NCBI RefSeq assembly: GCF_014644555.1
Contig: NZ_BMKX01000010.1
Location: 1-64,000 of the forward strand
DNA from: Glutamicibacter ardleyensis
GTDB lineage: Bacteria > Actinomycetota > Actinomycetes > Actinomycetales > Micrococcaceae
Direction: 5' to 3'
DNA length: 64,000 bases
The notes beneath the pieces were generated by a model. The model was not told where the DNA came from. It made no database searches and saw nothing but the letters and a program-made list of their open reading frames with translations. A program made the position numbers and the translations under genes. The number at the start of each line of letters is the position of its first letter. The stretch's first letter is position 1. Positions 1 through 9,091 of this stretch are shown here, one piece after another.

Positions 1-802
1 CCAAAAAACTTTGAAGAAAATCCCTCCAAAGCCTTGACGAAAAACATAGGGACACCCCCCCCGAGAAAAAGCTTCTGTGTGAGATTGCCAAGTAGTCCAA
101 AAATATCGCCCCGAAACAACTGGCCTACTACGGTAACGATAATAGAGCAACCGTTACGGAGTTCGCGACTACGCCATGCGCGGTCCATAACGACCATCGT
201 TTCGATCCGTAGCGTACTATTTTGGTGAAAAGATCATTGCCTATCAACTCTGCTGACCATAGAAAATAGGCGGCATCAGACCGTCTTGACTTGACCGCAG
301 ACGCTACCCATCAAACGTCATTTCTAAGACCTTCAAGTTTTTTGACGAGTCTGATTTTTGGCCGACGACTCATTACATATGCCATAAAATCTGTCCTAAG
401 CTCTTTGAAACCTCGCTCTCGACCTGCAAATACTAGGAATCCTCAATTAATATGTGTTCAATCTCTACCAACGCTCGACTCGCATCAAGAAGAGATTAAA
501 GCCGACGATACATAGCTGTGAGGAACATATCTCCCTTTTTGATTGTAGCCAAAGTCACGGTTCACAAAGGCGCCTTCAAATACGTGTTGCCACCTCTGGC
601 ACGTGATGACGTCAACCGACCAGCGAATTCGTTCTGTCCAAGGCTTTAGCCGTTGCTTTAGCGCAAAACCCCGGTATTCAAGTGTGGCGCAGTGCAGATA
701 TTTGCTCAGGCCCGGCGAAAACCGAAGTGCTAACCGAACTACCGAGATCCATTTTGGATATCTCTGGTCAGAGCCGGCGATCATCGACTAAGTTCTGTTC
801 CC
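1..802. other. No recognisable gene (left edge)
   Basis: No reading frame here resembles a known protein. Base composition is lower in G+C than the serA or ilv genes, and short frames occur on both strands with no convincing ribosome binding site. Given the broken recombinases that follow, this is probably decayed mobile DNA, but that is inference. Confidence 0.4.
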
Positions 803-2097
803 ATGGACAACGAAGAGAACATCCCTCAGGATCTGGCCATACTGAAGGTGCCCCGGTCCGGGATGTTGATTACGACAGGGGAACCATTCAAGCCCTTCCG
901 TCTAACTAATGATTTCGGAGCGATCATGGCTCCGGCGGCTGCCTATTTTGCGGAGTTGCTCGCCCGTGGCCGATCGGCCACGACTTTGCGTTCATACGGC
1001 ATGGATCTACTGCGATAGTTCCGTTTCTTGTCCGCGCTCGACGTGGAATGGGACCAAACTACCCAGGTCGAAGGACGTGACTTCTGCCGCTCGTTACAAA
1101 CGGTGAGCAAACCGGCCCGACCCGATTTCCGGTACCCGGCACATGACGACTCGAAGCCTAAACCGAACCCGGGACAAAAGATGGACATGCCATTCTAGAC
1201 TCTGCCCCACAAGGTCGCCAATGCGCTGCCGTCACGGAAGCGCATTGCGAAAGCGTGCTGCGCATTTTCTACAACTTCCATGTAGAGGCCGGGACCGGGC
1301 CGATACTCAAATCCTTCCCACTGGCACGATCCAGTGCAAAGGTCATTGCCCGCGCGCCACACAATTCATCGGAGACATTCAGCCCCCAGAGACCGTGGCC
1401 GTTATTGTCCCAAAGTCGTCACCATAGCACCCAAAGCAATACCCGACCAGCAATTCAACCAATTATTTGCGGCACTGGGATCCCACGGGGACAGGGCGCT
1501 GGTGGCATTCTGGGTCTCAACCGGGGCACGCGCTTCAGAGCTGCAAGTTGCTTCGGTTGCCGATTCAGACTCCGGCCAGCAATTGATCACCGTAGTCCTC
1601 AAGGCAGCGGCGCGCTACAACCATTGCCTGCTTCCCCTGATGCTTTTGTTTGGTTACGCCTTTACCAGGCACAAATTCAGGAGCTGGTGCCGTCAGGTCG
1701 GGATCAACCATTGCGGTGGACGTTGCGTCGACCGTTCAGAGCCTTGACCTACGACGCTGCGAGGGCAATGTTCGACCGGGCGAATAGCTCACTGAGAACA
1801 TATTGGACTCTGCGTGACGTGCGACATACGGCGGCATACAGAATGGCACGAGACCCCAAGATGCCGCTCACCGACGTGCTGTGGGTCCTTGTCCACGCAT
1901 TCTTGTCGACAACTCAACAGTACCTAAATCCGGTCACCGAGGAAGTTATCGCGGACGTTCTCGCTTTCCATACCAGACAACTACTGCGGGACCCAAGCCC
2001 TATGCTCGCCCCGGATTGTCGTTCGGAGAGCATTGAAATACTCTTCGGGTTGGAATCATCATTAGTGGGGACGAACAACCGACAGGCACCACATTGA
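803..2097 (+). pseudogene. Tyrosine recombinase/integrase pseudogene
   Basis: This is a broken site-specific tyrosine recombinase, an enzyme that cuts and rejoins DNA at attachment sites. The N-terminal SAM-like DNA-binding part is readable from 803 (SATTLRSYGMDLLR) and stops at TAG 1016-1018. The same frame continues after the stop (FRFLSALDVEWDQ), so a TGG tryptophan codon probably became TAG. The catalytic domain is spread over different frames, which requires several frameshifts. The arginine motif (STGARASEL) lies near 1525 and the C-terminal boxes near 1820-1935. There the usual HxxR box reads RDVRH, so its first His is lost; the G of the following GH box is also changed; the tyrosine motif TTQQYLNP is kept. 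With stop, frameshifts and active-site changes the gene is dead. It resembles the first member of three-recombinase clusters found in actinobacteria. Confidence 0.8.
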
Positions 2098-2203
2098 TCA
2101 GCCCTCTGTCGGCGAAGGAGTCCGCTGCGGGCCGGATAGTCTCGCCTCCAGGGTCACAGCTGAAATCAGCATTCCCTGCCGGGGTCCCGAGCTCGCATAG
2201 TCT

Positions 2204-3305
2204 TTGACTTGTTTGGATCGCGTGGCGGTAATTGAACGGTTCTTCGCCGCTCCTTTCCGGCTTGCAACGCCCCGAAGCCATCGGCAACTAGAGAGCAGCG
2301 TGCTGGCCGTGCTGGGCTTACTCTCAACTTTTCCCGGCGCAACATGGCAGCAAGGCTGGGAAGCCAGCGGGGCTGAGGCCACCGCTGGCTGGCGCGAATT
2401 ATTTGACCCTGAAATCTTCAACGGTTGCTCAGCTGATGGCTCCGTCCAAGACCGATGCAGAGCGGTTGCTGGTAATCTCGCCGGATTCGGCCGATACACT
2501 CTCCCAGATCGTGTCCCGAATCTGTGCCGGGAAACCTGACGTTCCACGAGTCGTGTCGTATGACAAGAACGAGCGCGTGTTCAACGCGCCCTTGCTGTTG
2601 TTGTTTCAGTGGCATCGGCGCCCGGAAAATCGGGTGATCTCGGAAACCGCACTGCGACACTATCTTGACTACGCCCTGGCGGAGACCGGGGTCAACGATG
2701 GTGGAGGTGAACCGCTACGCTACACTTTCCATGACTTCCGTCAGTTCTTCATTACCGATGCGATTATGCACGGCATGCCCCGTACATCGCTCAGCTGGTC
2801 GCCGGTCACCGCGACATCAACACGACCATGGGGATGCAACTCCGTCTATCCTGAGGACGTTAACAAGGTGCACCATGAATTCATTGCTCGTCGCCGGGCG
2901 TTGCGTCCCGTCCAGGAATATCCAACACCCACCAACGAGGAATGGGACGAGTTAATCGGACATTTCGTGAACTGCAAGGTTTCCGTTGGTGACTGCGGAC
3001 GCTCTTACAAGCCTCCTTTCATCCACGAGCACAGGTATATCCGATGCCCACTACTACTCCCCGATCCTGAGGCCAGGCCGAGGCTGGTTCAAATCCGCGA
3101 CAATCTTATTGAGCGAATCAAAAAGGCCGAAACTCACAGATGGCTCAGTGAAGCCGAGGGCCTGAAAGTCAGCCTCGCCGGCGCGCGAGCCAAGCTCGCT
3201 GAGCTGCACCAAATCACCGCCCGCCGCGCCACAACCCAGCTGGGCATGCCAATTTTCCCCCAGGCTGCGGTAAGAACAAACATTTCATCTGAAAACGCCA
3301 CGTAA
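2204..3305 (+). pseudogene. Second tyrosine recombinase pseudogene
   Basis: Remnant of a longer tyrosine recombinase. An N-terminal piece (FPGATWQQGWEASGAEA, near 2325-2375) is joined near 2400-2430 directly to the C-terminal catalytic part (PSKTDAERLLVISP), so the middle, including the catalytic-arginine region, is deleted. The HxxR box is present (YTFHDFRQFF near 2725-2750). A frameshift near 2781 moves the expected IAQLVAGHRDINTTMG sequence into another frame, and the original frame returns near 2836 (NSVYPEDVNKVHHEF). The tail (IHEHRYIRCPLL..., then IRDNLIERIKKAE...) matches the Cys/His and coiled-coil tail of the large third member of recombinase-in-trio clusters. The middle member is not visible between 2097 and 2204. 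Confidence 0.78.
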
Positions 3306-4347
3306 AACCTACAAATACAGGCACGCTTCCGTGAATTTTTTAGTTCGGAGAAAAAGATAAAGACGCGTTCATCATTGCGGATGCTGCCCATCAATGCCAC
3401 ACATGCTAAGCAGCATCCAAGTCACATATGAAATCGAAGCTACTGTTGTAAGCTCACCGGATTTGATCTAGATATAACCCGGCAGATTAAACCGAACAGC
3501 AATTAGAACGGCGCGTTGTTCGCACAGACCAGCCCGTCGCTGGCACACGTGCGGAGTCCTTGGCCGGATTATGGCGCCCTACTGGAAGTTCTCAGTACTG
3601 ACCCCTACTTTTGCGCAATTGAAGCGCGAAGAATGGCGAGGAATGAAACCAGAATACGCAAGAAGCGGATCCTGTCACTTCAGTGGATTGGGGCCACCAT
3701 GGATGTGCAGAACGAACAAAGCGAGGTCGGCACCGACCCGGCAGGACGCAAGGCACCCACCTAGAATGGTTCCTGGGCCGATTGGTTTCACCTCAAGACG
3801 AGCTGCTCCATTGGTTATGCACTAGGATCGAATGCCCTGAGAACGGCGTGTATCGCGACGCGTGCTGAATAATGGAAATTTATTCACGCTTTATCATTGT
3901 TTCTAAAGTACACATCTGGGAATCTGGCGGGTTAACGCACAGAATCATCAGCCAAGAGATTGACGATGTTCAGATTTCCATGCGAATCCTCGGACATCAC
4001 TTGAGCCGAAGCCAGTAGCTGGTTGTTGGCTGTATCGGATGTCCGGAGTACACGCTCATGGATGAAAGCATTCATGGATAAAACCGAATGCAGAGTCATG
4101 GCACAAGACGTTGAAAATTCGCCGACCGTTTCATGAATGGTTTGGTTCGTTTGCGCAAGCTATTGATCTCATGGACTGCTTTATGAGATTAGAACGATCA
4201 TCATCGTCATTCTGTGATTTATTTCCTTGCTTTGGCTGACGCTCATTTGGGCTGAATGTCCCTTGACATGTATTGATGTCGGCTATTAACTTCGTTGGAA
4301 ATGGCGGGCAGGAACACCCTGAACACATCTGGAAACGATTTGAATAT
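3306..4347. other. Intergenic, no recognisable content
   Basis: About 1 kb between the recombinase remnants and the IS21 left end. Short overlapping frames near 3516-3868 and 4131-4388 have no recognisable motif and no good ribosome binding site. I see no structured repeat or RNA gene. Confidence 0.4.
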
Positions 4348-4389
4348 TTGACCCGATGAGAGCCACCAATATTCCGAATCAGAGCCACC
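4348..4389. repeat. IS21 left terminal inverted repeat
   Basis: Pairs with 6617-6657. Both ends share TTGAC at the outer edge, the block CCACCAATATT, and CAGAGCCACC at the inner edge, with a one-base length difference. It lies downstream of istB. Confidence 0.75.
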
Positions 4390-4478
4390 CATTATTGCGG
4401 TTCAGGGCCACCGGTCTCCCCTGCCGGTGAGCCGGCGGCTCTGAACCCACTTTTTACCGTAGCGGCGACCCGTTCCTA

Positions 4479-5222
4479 CTACTTCGAGCTGGAGTACGCC
4501 TCACGCATGTTGAACCCACCGGTCTCTACCCAGATCGTGTTGTGAACAATGCGGTCCATAATCGCGTCAGCCAACGCACCAGCACCCAGCCGAGCATGCC
4601 AGTCCGACTGCTTGTACTGCGTGCAGAAAATAGTCGATCCGGCGTCATACCTTCGCTCCATGAGCTCGAAGATGAATCTCAAGAACTCTCCGGTTGGTGG
4701 ATCCAGCAACCATTCGTCCAGAGCCAAAACACTGTAGTTGGCATACTTACGCAACAGTTTGTGCTGACCCATCGGCTTGTCGACGGCTTGCTGCCATTCT
4801 TCTTCCAGATCCGGGATCCGCACGTATCCGGTACGGTACCGATGAACACAAGCCTGCTTCGCCACCGCGCACGCTAGGTAGGACTTGCCGGACCCGGTGA
4901 AGCCTTGAAAGACCAGGTTCCTGTTCAGATCAATGAAGTGACAGGTCGCCAGCTGAACCAGCATTGACTGGTTCAGGCCGCGCTCTTCGACCCGATCCAC
5001 TTTCCTCAGGTCAGCATTCGGATATCGTAGCTTAGCCCGACGGATCAGCCCATTGGATTTCGTATTCAAGAACAGGCCATGGGCTTGATCCACGGCCAAC
5101 TCGATACGATCTTCAACGCTCAACGACATGCTCACTACGTCGTCTTGAGCTTCAAAAGCCGCAAGCAGATCACTGGCGGCCATTTCTCGTAGTTTGCGTG
5201 TAGTTTCGGTGTTCAGATTCAT
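4479..5222 (-). CDS. istB: IstB-like transposition helper ATPase
   Basis: IstB is the AAA+ ATPase that works with the IstA transposase in IS21 transposition and target selection. The 247-residue frame is close to the usual IstB length. It has a Walker A motif (GFTGSGKSYLA, about residue 109) and a Walker B motif (VLALDEW, about residue 166). The start ATG overlaps the istA stop (ATGA at 5219-5222), the standard coupled istA-istB layout. The gene itself looks intact, but its partner is broken, so it is probably a passive passenger unless it serves a related IS21 copy elsewhere in the genome. Confidence 0.9.
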   Translation of the reverse strand: MNLNTETTRKLREMAASDLLAAFEAQDDVVSMSLSVEDRIELAVDQAHGLFLNTKSNGLIRRAKLRYPNADLRKVDRVEERGLNQSMLVQLATCHFIDLNRNLVFQGFTGSGKSYLACAVAKQACVHRYRTGYVRIPDLEEEWQQAVDKPMGQHKLLRKYANYSVLALDEWLLDPPTGEFLRFIFELMERRYDAGSTIFCTQYKQSDWHARLGAGALADAIMDRIVHNTIWVETGGFNMREAYSSSK

Positions 5223-6500
5223 CGGGTGGTCCTTGAATAGTAGTCGCTGCCACGCACATACCCGGTGCTGTTATCCGCTGGTGGGAGGGTAGCTTCTTTC
5301 CAATGTTCGTCCTGCCGGTTCTGCAGAATCGGGTGCAGGTGCCCGTACCGCGGGGAACGGATCCGTGACGCCAACCCCACGAAGCAGGCGTTCTCCAGCC
5401 GAGGTGCCCCGTATTTCGAGGACAAACGCAGCACTGCCAGGGCAGGGTTGATTCCTTGCTCGGCCACCGGCACGGAAACGAAGATTTTATCGATCATTTC
5501 CACCGTGTTCGGCCCGATCCGATGAGCCCACCCGCGAAGTCGATTCTCGTCCCAAGACCGGTATTTACGTTCGGGCGGGATATCAGCATCATTGGTCCGG
5601 TATTGATTCACCGTGGCCGCATCAAACAGCAGATGACTACTCAGCCTCTGTGACTGCAAATAGACTTCTAGAGTCTTGGACGTGATCCGCAGGTCCACCG
5701 TGGCACCTACATGCTTCAGCGGGACGGAGTAGAAGTTCTTCTTCCACGTCACGTAACAGTTTTTCGCTACTTTACGTGCCTGGACCCACGTGCTGATCTC
5801 GTACGGAACCACTGGTAGCGGACGCAGTAAGGGATGCTCTTCCTCGCGGAAAACACTCTGACGTGAACCTGCACGTTTCTGGAACGGTTGGGCGTTGTAG
5901 GCGGCCATCTGACGGTAAACAGCAGCTCTCAAAGCATCGAGACCGGTGAATCTTTCATGGCGCAGTGACGCGATACCCACGTGGCAACGTGACCTACAGT
6001 GTTTTCCACGCTGCTCTTGTCCTTGGGCTCCACGAACGCGTACCGGCTGAACGGCAGGCATGCGACGAACAAGTACACGGTGGATCGTTGGCCGGTGACG
6101 GGGTCGTGTAAGGACAAGGTCGGGCCGGACCAGTCCACTTCAACGCTGACGCCGGCTTTATGTTCCACTCTTGAGGTGGCCCCGTGTTCGAGGACGTGGC
6201 GTTGGTAGGACTTGCAGAACCGGTCGTATCCCATAAACGCTGCACCGCTGGCCTTGGCCATAGCGGCGTATTCAGCGTGCAAGAGTTTTAGATTGGTGCC
6301 GACTTTCGCCAGTTCCTTATGAATTTTGGACCAGTCCGGCTGCACAAACACGCTTTCATGCTCGCTGCGCCCTGGGAACAAGATTTGGTAGGCGTCTTCT
6401 TCGTTCAGGTCTTTAAGTTCTTCCTAGCTGCGCGATGGTGCGTCCTGACATGTCTTCGGCGCGAAGTTGGAGTATTCGCTTCGCTTTGATTTTTCGTACC
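5219..6500 (-). pseudogene. istA: IstA transposase pseudogene
   Basis: IstA is the DDE-type transposase of IS21 elements. Reading from the right, an N-terminal helix-turn-helix piece (RILQLRAEDMSGRTIAQL, near 6430-6490) is broken by a stop. A second frame (5929-6381) carries the first catalytic Asp (VEVDWSGPT) and the following strand (TVYLFVACLPFSRYAF). This runs straight into KDKSSVENTVG, the region of the catalytic Glu, so the segment with the second catalytic Asp has been deleted. A further frameshift near 5950-6000 leads to the C-terminal domain (5219 to about 5960; RHERFTGLDALRAAVY onwards). The original start codon cannot be fixed. The protein would lack an essential acidic residue. 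Confidence 0.85.
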
Positions 6501-6616
6501 GTTCAAAATGGCTCCTTCCACCACGCAGACTCTTGCGTGGTGGAAGGAGTTTATACAGGGTGGCTCTGAAGGAGAATATTCGATGGCTCTGAACGGCAAT
6601 AATGCAGTTTTTCGTA

Positions 6617-6657
6617 GGTGGCTCTGAAACGCAATATTGGTGGTCTCAAAGAGTCAA
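6617..6657. repeat. IS21 right terminal inverted repeat
   Basis: Reverse complement of the left end at 4348-4389, with the shared CCACCAATATT core and outer TTGAC. It lies upstream of the istA remnant. Confidence 0.75.
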
Positions 6658-6746
6658 ATAATCAATGATTCCCATCGAAGAAGTAGACAATGCCACATTC
6701 TAGGTGGATTAAAGAACTTATAGAGTGGAATCAAGGGTAGGAGTGC

Positions 6747-6833
6747 ATGAAGAATCAGCTCGTTCAAAAAACAAATGACCTTGTTCGAGTCGGAAATTAC
6801 CCGGTACGCCATACTGTCATGAAACAATACTAA
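6747..6833 (+). CDS. Possible 28-aa small protein
   Basis: A short ATG frame (MKNQLVQKTNDLV...) preceded by a good ribosome binding site (GTAGGAG, four bases upstream of the ATG). It sits in the AT-rich stretch between the IS21 element and the hydrolase gene. No family is recognised. The only support is the start-site quality, so it may be chance. Confidence 0.25.
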   Translation: MKNQLVQKTNDLVRVGNYPVRHTVMKQY

Positions 6834-6980
6834 GGATTAGAAAATACTATCCTCCTTGCAATTCAGCGTTACTCTAGAACGTAGGTGCCCCCACACCAAA
6901 AGATCAAGGAAACTTTGTTTTTCAAAACGCAAGCTGTTTGGAATATAGAATAATAAAATTAATAAGTAGGAGCTTAGGAA

Positions 6981-8243
6981 ATGAATAATGCAGATTACAG
7001 TCGATTCGGTGGACTGATTAAGATTTTCGACTCTACCAATAATGTCCCTCCTCTTCGCGAACTGCGCGATGGGGTTTATAAGGTTGCGGCATCTCATGGA
7101 GACATCCATTTCCTTATTCAGGGAAACCTAGTCCCTCCCATTCAAAATGAGATTATTACCGTAATGTTTCACGGGGACCTGTCCAAAAGAAACAGTATGT
7201 CACCTCCTTTTTTCGCCGGAAGAGGAGTTCAGCCAGCCGTCGCAAGCGGCCCACTGATTAGTTTTTCCGACCCAATAGTTGAATCTGACAGCCAGTGCTC
7301 ACTTAGTTGGTACGCGGGATCCAGCCAGCTAGATGTCCCACAACTTGTCAGCAAAACGATCGATGCGCTGACGGATTCTGATGACCGGGATGTTTGGATG
7401 ATGGGTGGATCAGGAGGTGGATTCGCAGCACTCAACATTGCTCATGCGATCAAACGACCGATTTCCGTTTTGGTTTGGAACCCACAATCCGCTATAGACA
7501 AATATAACCCCAAACACGTTAGGAATTATTTCAACTCAGCATATCCTGAGCTAGTTCCCTCCGAAGAAGAATACGATGTATCAGGCGCTTCCCGCAAAAT
7601 TGCCGATGCTACAGGAAGGTCTCTCGATCTTTCGTCAGTATTGAGCAATGGCAGTTCTATCGAAAGAATTTTAGTGCTGCAAAACTATAATGATTGGCAC
7701 ATTATACCTCATACGACCCCACTGGTTGAGGCATTGGATATGAAACAGTGCAGCCCAGGAATTTTCTCTGACGGCAGCGGTTCCAGAATAGCTTGGTTCA
7801 CCGAACTTGGTGAAGGCCATGCTGCGCCTGAAACGACTGTACTCGTCAAACTCATCAGAGCAATTTACAACTCACCCGGTGAGAGGCTTTTAAATACGGT
7901 CGCGCTCCTGGATTCAGGCGAGCTATTCCCAGTTAAATCTTACAAATCCAGGCCTTTAGACTGTAGGAAATTCATAGATTTCATCTCTGAAAATCTTGAA
8001 TTAAAATTATTTAAAAATAGCGCTGCAATATCAAGCGATTTATTCGTTGTAGGTCAACATAGAATTACTTACAGATTTTCACTAGTACGCGCCGGAGAAC
8101 TTCTAACTCAATCTGATTGGATTGCACGCATGGATTGGCCCATGTACCGAGAAAATACTCCCCAAAATGGCGACATTGTCACAACCGAAGTCCGCGACGG
8201 TTTTGGGCACATACTATTCACACTCGAGGTTAGATTCGAGTAA
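6981..8243 (+). CDS. Alpha/beta-hydrolase-fold protein
   Basis: A 420-residue intact protein with a nucleophile elbow MGGSGGGFAAL (Ser about residue 144). A plausible acid region (LQNYNDWHI) and a plausible His region (LGEGHAAPE) follow in the order expected for an alpha/beta-hydrolase Ser-Asp-His triad. No signal peptide or membrane segment is visible, so it is probably cytosolic. The substrate cannot be deduced; proteins of this type sometimes accompany surface-polysaccharide genes, which is only a hint. The start ATG has AGG/GGAG-like sequence just upstream (TAGGAGCTTAGGAA). The gene is clearly richer in A+T than serA or ilv, with many AAA/AAT/ATT codons, and lies beside an IS21 element, so recent horizontal acquisition is likely. 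Confidence 0.65.
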   Translation: MNNADYSRFGGLIKIFDSTNNVPPLRELRDGVYKVAASHGDIHFLIQGNLVPPIQNEIITVMFHGDLSKRNSMSPPFFAGRGVQPAVASGPLISFSDPIVESDSQCSLSWYAGSSQLDVPQLVSKTIDALTDSDDRDVWMMGGSGGGFAALNIAHAIKRPISVLVWNPQSAIDKYNPKHVRNYFNSAYPELVPSEEEYDVSGASRKIADATGRSLDLSSVLSNGSSIERILVLQNYNDWHIIPHTTPLVEALDMKQCSPGIFSDGSGSRIAWFTELGEGHAAPETTVLVKLIRAIYNSPGERLLNTVALLDSGELFPVKSYKSRPLDCRKFIDFISENLELKLFKNSAAISSDLFVVGQHRITYRFSLVRAGELLTQSDWIARMDWPMYRENTPQNGDIVTTEVRDGFGHILFTLEVRFE

Positions 8244-8485
8244 CTTTGTTGGGTTGCTTTAGGTTACAATTCCAATGCATTTACAGTCATTAAATATTGC
8301 ATAACCGTATATAAATAAAGTACGCCAAAACACTGTGAATCAGCTTCATGATTAAACCTTTGGCGCTCAATTAGAACGATTACCGGCGCTGTCAGCCAAG
8401 TTGTAGCATTTGCGACTACTCAGTCCAAAACGGTTCGGTTTGAATAAGGGAGCAAGTCAGTGAGCCTAAAGTCGCTTTCGTTTAT

Positions 8486-8614
8486 ATGGATGACACTTTC
8501 AGACTTGAGCTTGATCTCTGGCTGGCTGCATTGTTTAGGTGGAGCGGAGTGGACAGTCAGTGTTTCTCCGGTGGTAAAGATCAGTCAGGAGATTTCGGGA
8601 CAGTGTTCCAATGA
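8486..8614 (+). pseudogene. Possible coding remnant, unidentified
   Basis: The frame ending at TGA 8612-8614 reads like real protein (MDDTFRLELDLWLAALFRW..., ending GDFGTVFQ) and runs open upstream to about 8445 without a good start. It ends seven bases before a strong hairpin. It may be the 3' end of a truncated gene. An overlapping frame with a GTG at 8460 and a GGGAG site is longer but reads less like protein. No family recognised. Confidence 0.25.
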
Positions 8615-8621
8615 GCCAACC

Positions 8622-8661
8622 CCTCTGCTGGTGCTGTTATGTATGGCAGCACCAGCAGAGG
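8622..8661. terminator. Perfect 15-bp hairpin
   Basis: Arms 8622-8636 and 8647-8661 are perfect complements (CCTCTGCTGGTGCTG) with a 10-base loop. There is no T-tract on either side. It follows directly after the remnant ending at 8614 and may have been its terminator. It could instead be an end of a small mobile element. Confidence 0.45.
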
Positions 8662-8667
8662 AGACGA

Positions 8668-8823
8668 ATGTCAACGACTGCCTCAAGTCAAGACCCAAAA
8701 ATAATCTGGTCTAAATTGCTTCCCAACCCCTTCAATAAATCTTTGGTTCGACAACGATCAGCAGAACTCGCTCATCGGTATGATTCAACTGCGATGATTG
8801 ATCCAAGACGAGTACAACTCTAG
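8668..8823 (+). CDS. Possible 51-aa small protein
   Basis: An ATG frame with a near-consensus ribosome binding site (GAGGAG, four bases upstream), part of which lies in the right arm of the hairpin at 8622-8661. Hairpin formation could therefore hide the site. The protein is basic and polar (MSTTASSQDPKIIWSKLL...) with no recognised family. It may be a truncated fragment. Confidence 0.3.
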   Translation: MSTTASSQDPKIIWSKLLPNPFNKSLVRQRSAELAHRYDSTAMIDPRRVQL

Positions 8824-8875
8824 CTTAGCGTCATAGCGAGGCAACGAGAGGAAGGCTGAACTGCTGCTCGAATGT

Positions 8876-8916
8876 TGGACTGATAAAGGAACTGCTCCCA
8901 ATAGTGGACTGATAAA
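8876..8916. repeat. Short direct repeat TGGACTGATAAA
   Basis: Two copies of TGGACTGATAAA at 8876-8887 and 8905-8916, 29 bases apart, in non-coding DNA between the small frames and serA. It looks like the terminal or subterminal repeat of a lost insertion sequence, but no transposase is recognisable next to it. Confidence 0.35.
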
Positions 8917-9091
8917 TCAGTAACGAAATTTTGAAGCTCAATTGTTTATTTACAGTCACTTTTGGTCGGACTACTCACGCCGAGGGTTCAGGTCGAGGCG
9001 GTACAAATCATGACTGCAGACGACCTGTAAACGGTTGGCGAAGGGAAGAATCAGACCTGTCGTTTCAACCCATATGTTGATGCGGTAATTT

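Larger units (their letters stand above)
4348..6657. mobile_element. IS21-family insertion sequence (degenerate)
   Basis: The element is bounded by matching inverted ends at 4348-4389 and 6617-6657. Both begin TTGAC, carry TGAGA and CCACCAATATT, and end CAGAGCCACC. Extra copies of the GGTGGCTCTGAA-type motif inside each end (near 4390-4412 and 6558-6600) are the multiple transposase-binding repeats typical of IS21 elements. Inside, on the minus strand, lie istA and istB in IS21 order with an ATGA overlap. IstB is intact but IstA is deleted and frameshifted, so the copy should not transpose without a helper. I could not confirm a target-site duplication by eye. Confidence 0.85.

Noticed and set aside
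485-784. 99-codon minus-strand frame near the left edge
   Set aside because: No recognisable family and no ribosome binding site; probably decayed DNA or chance.
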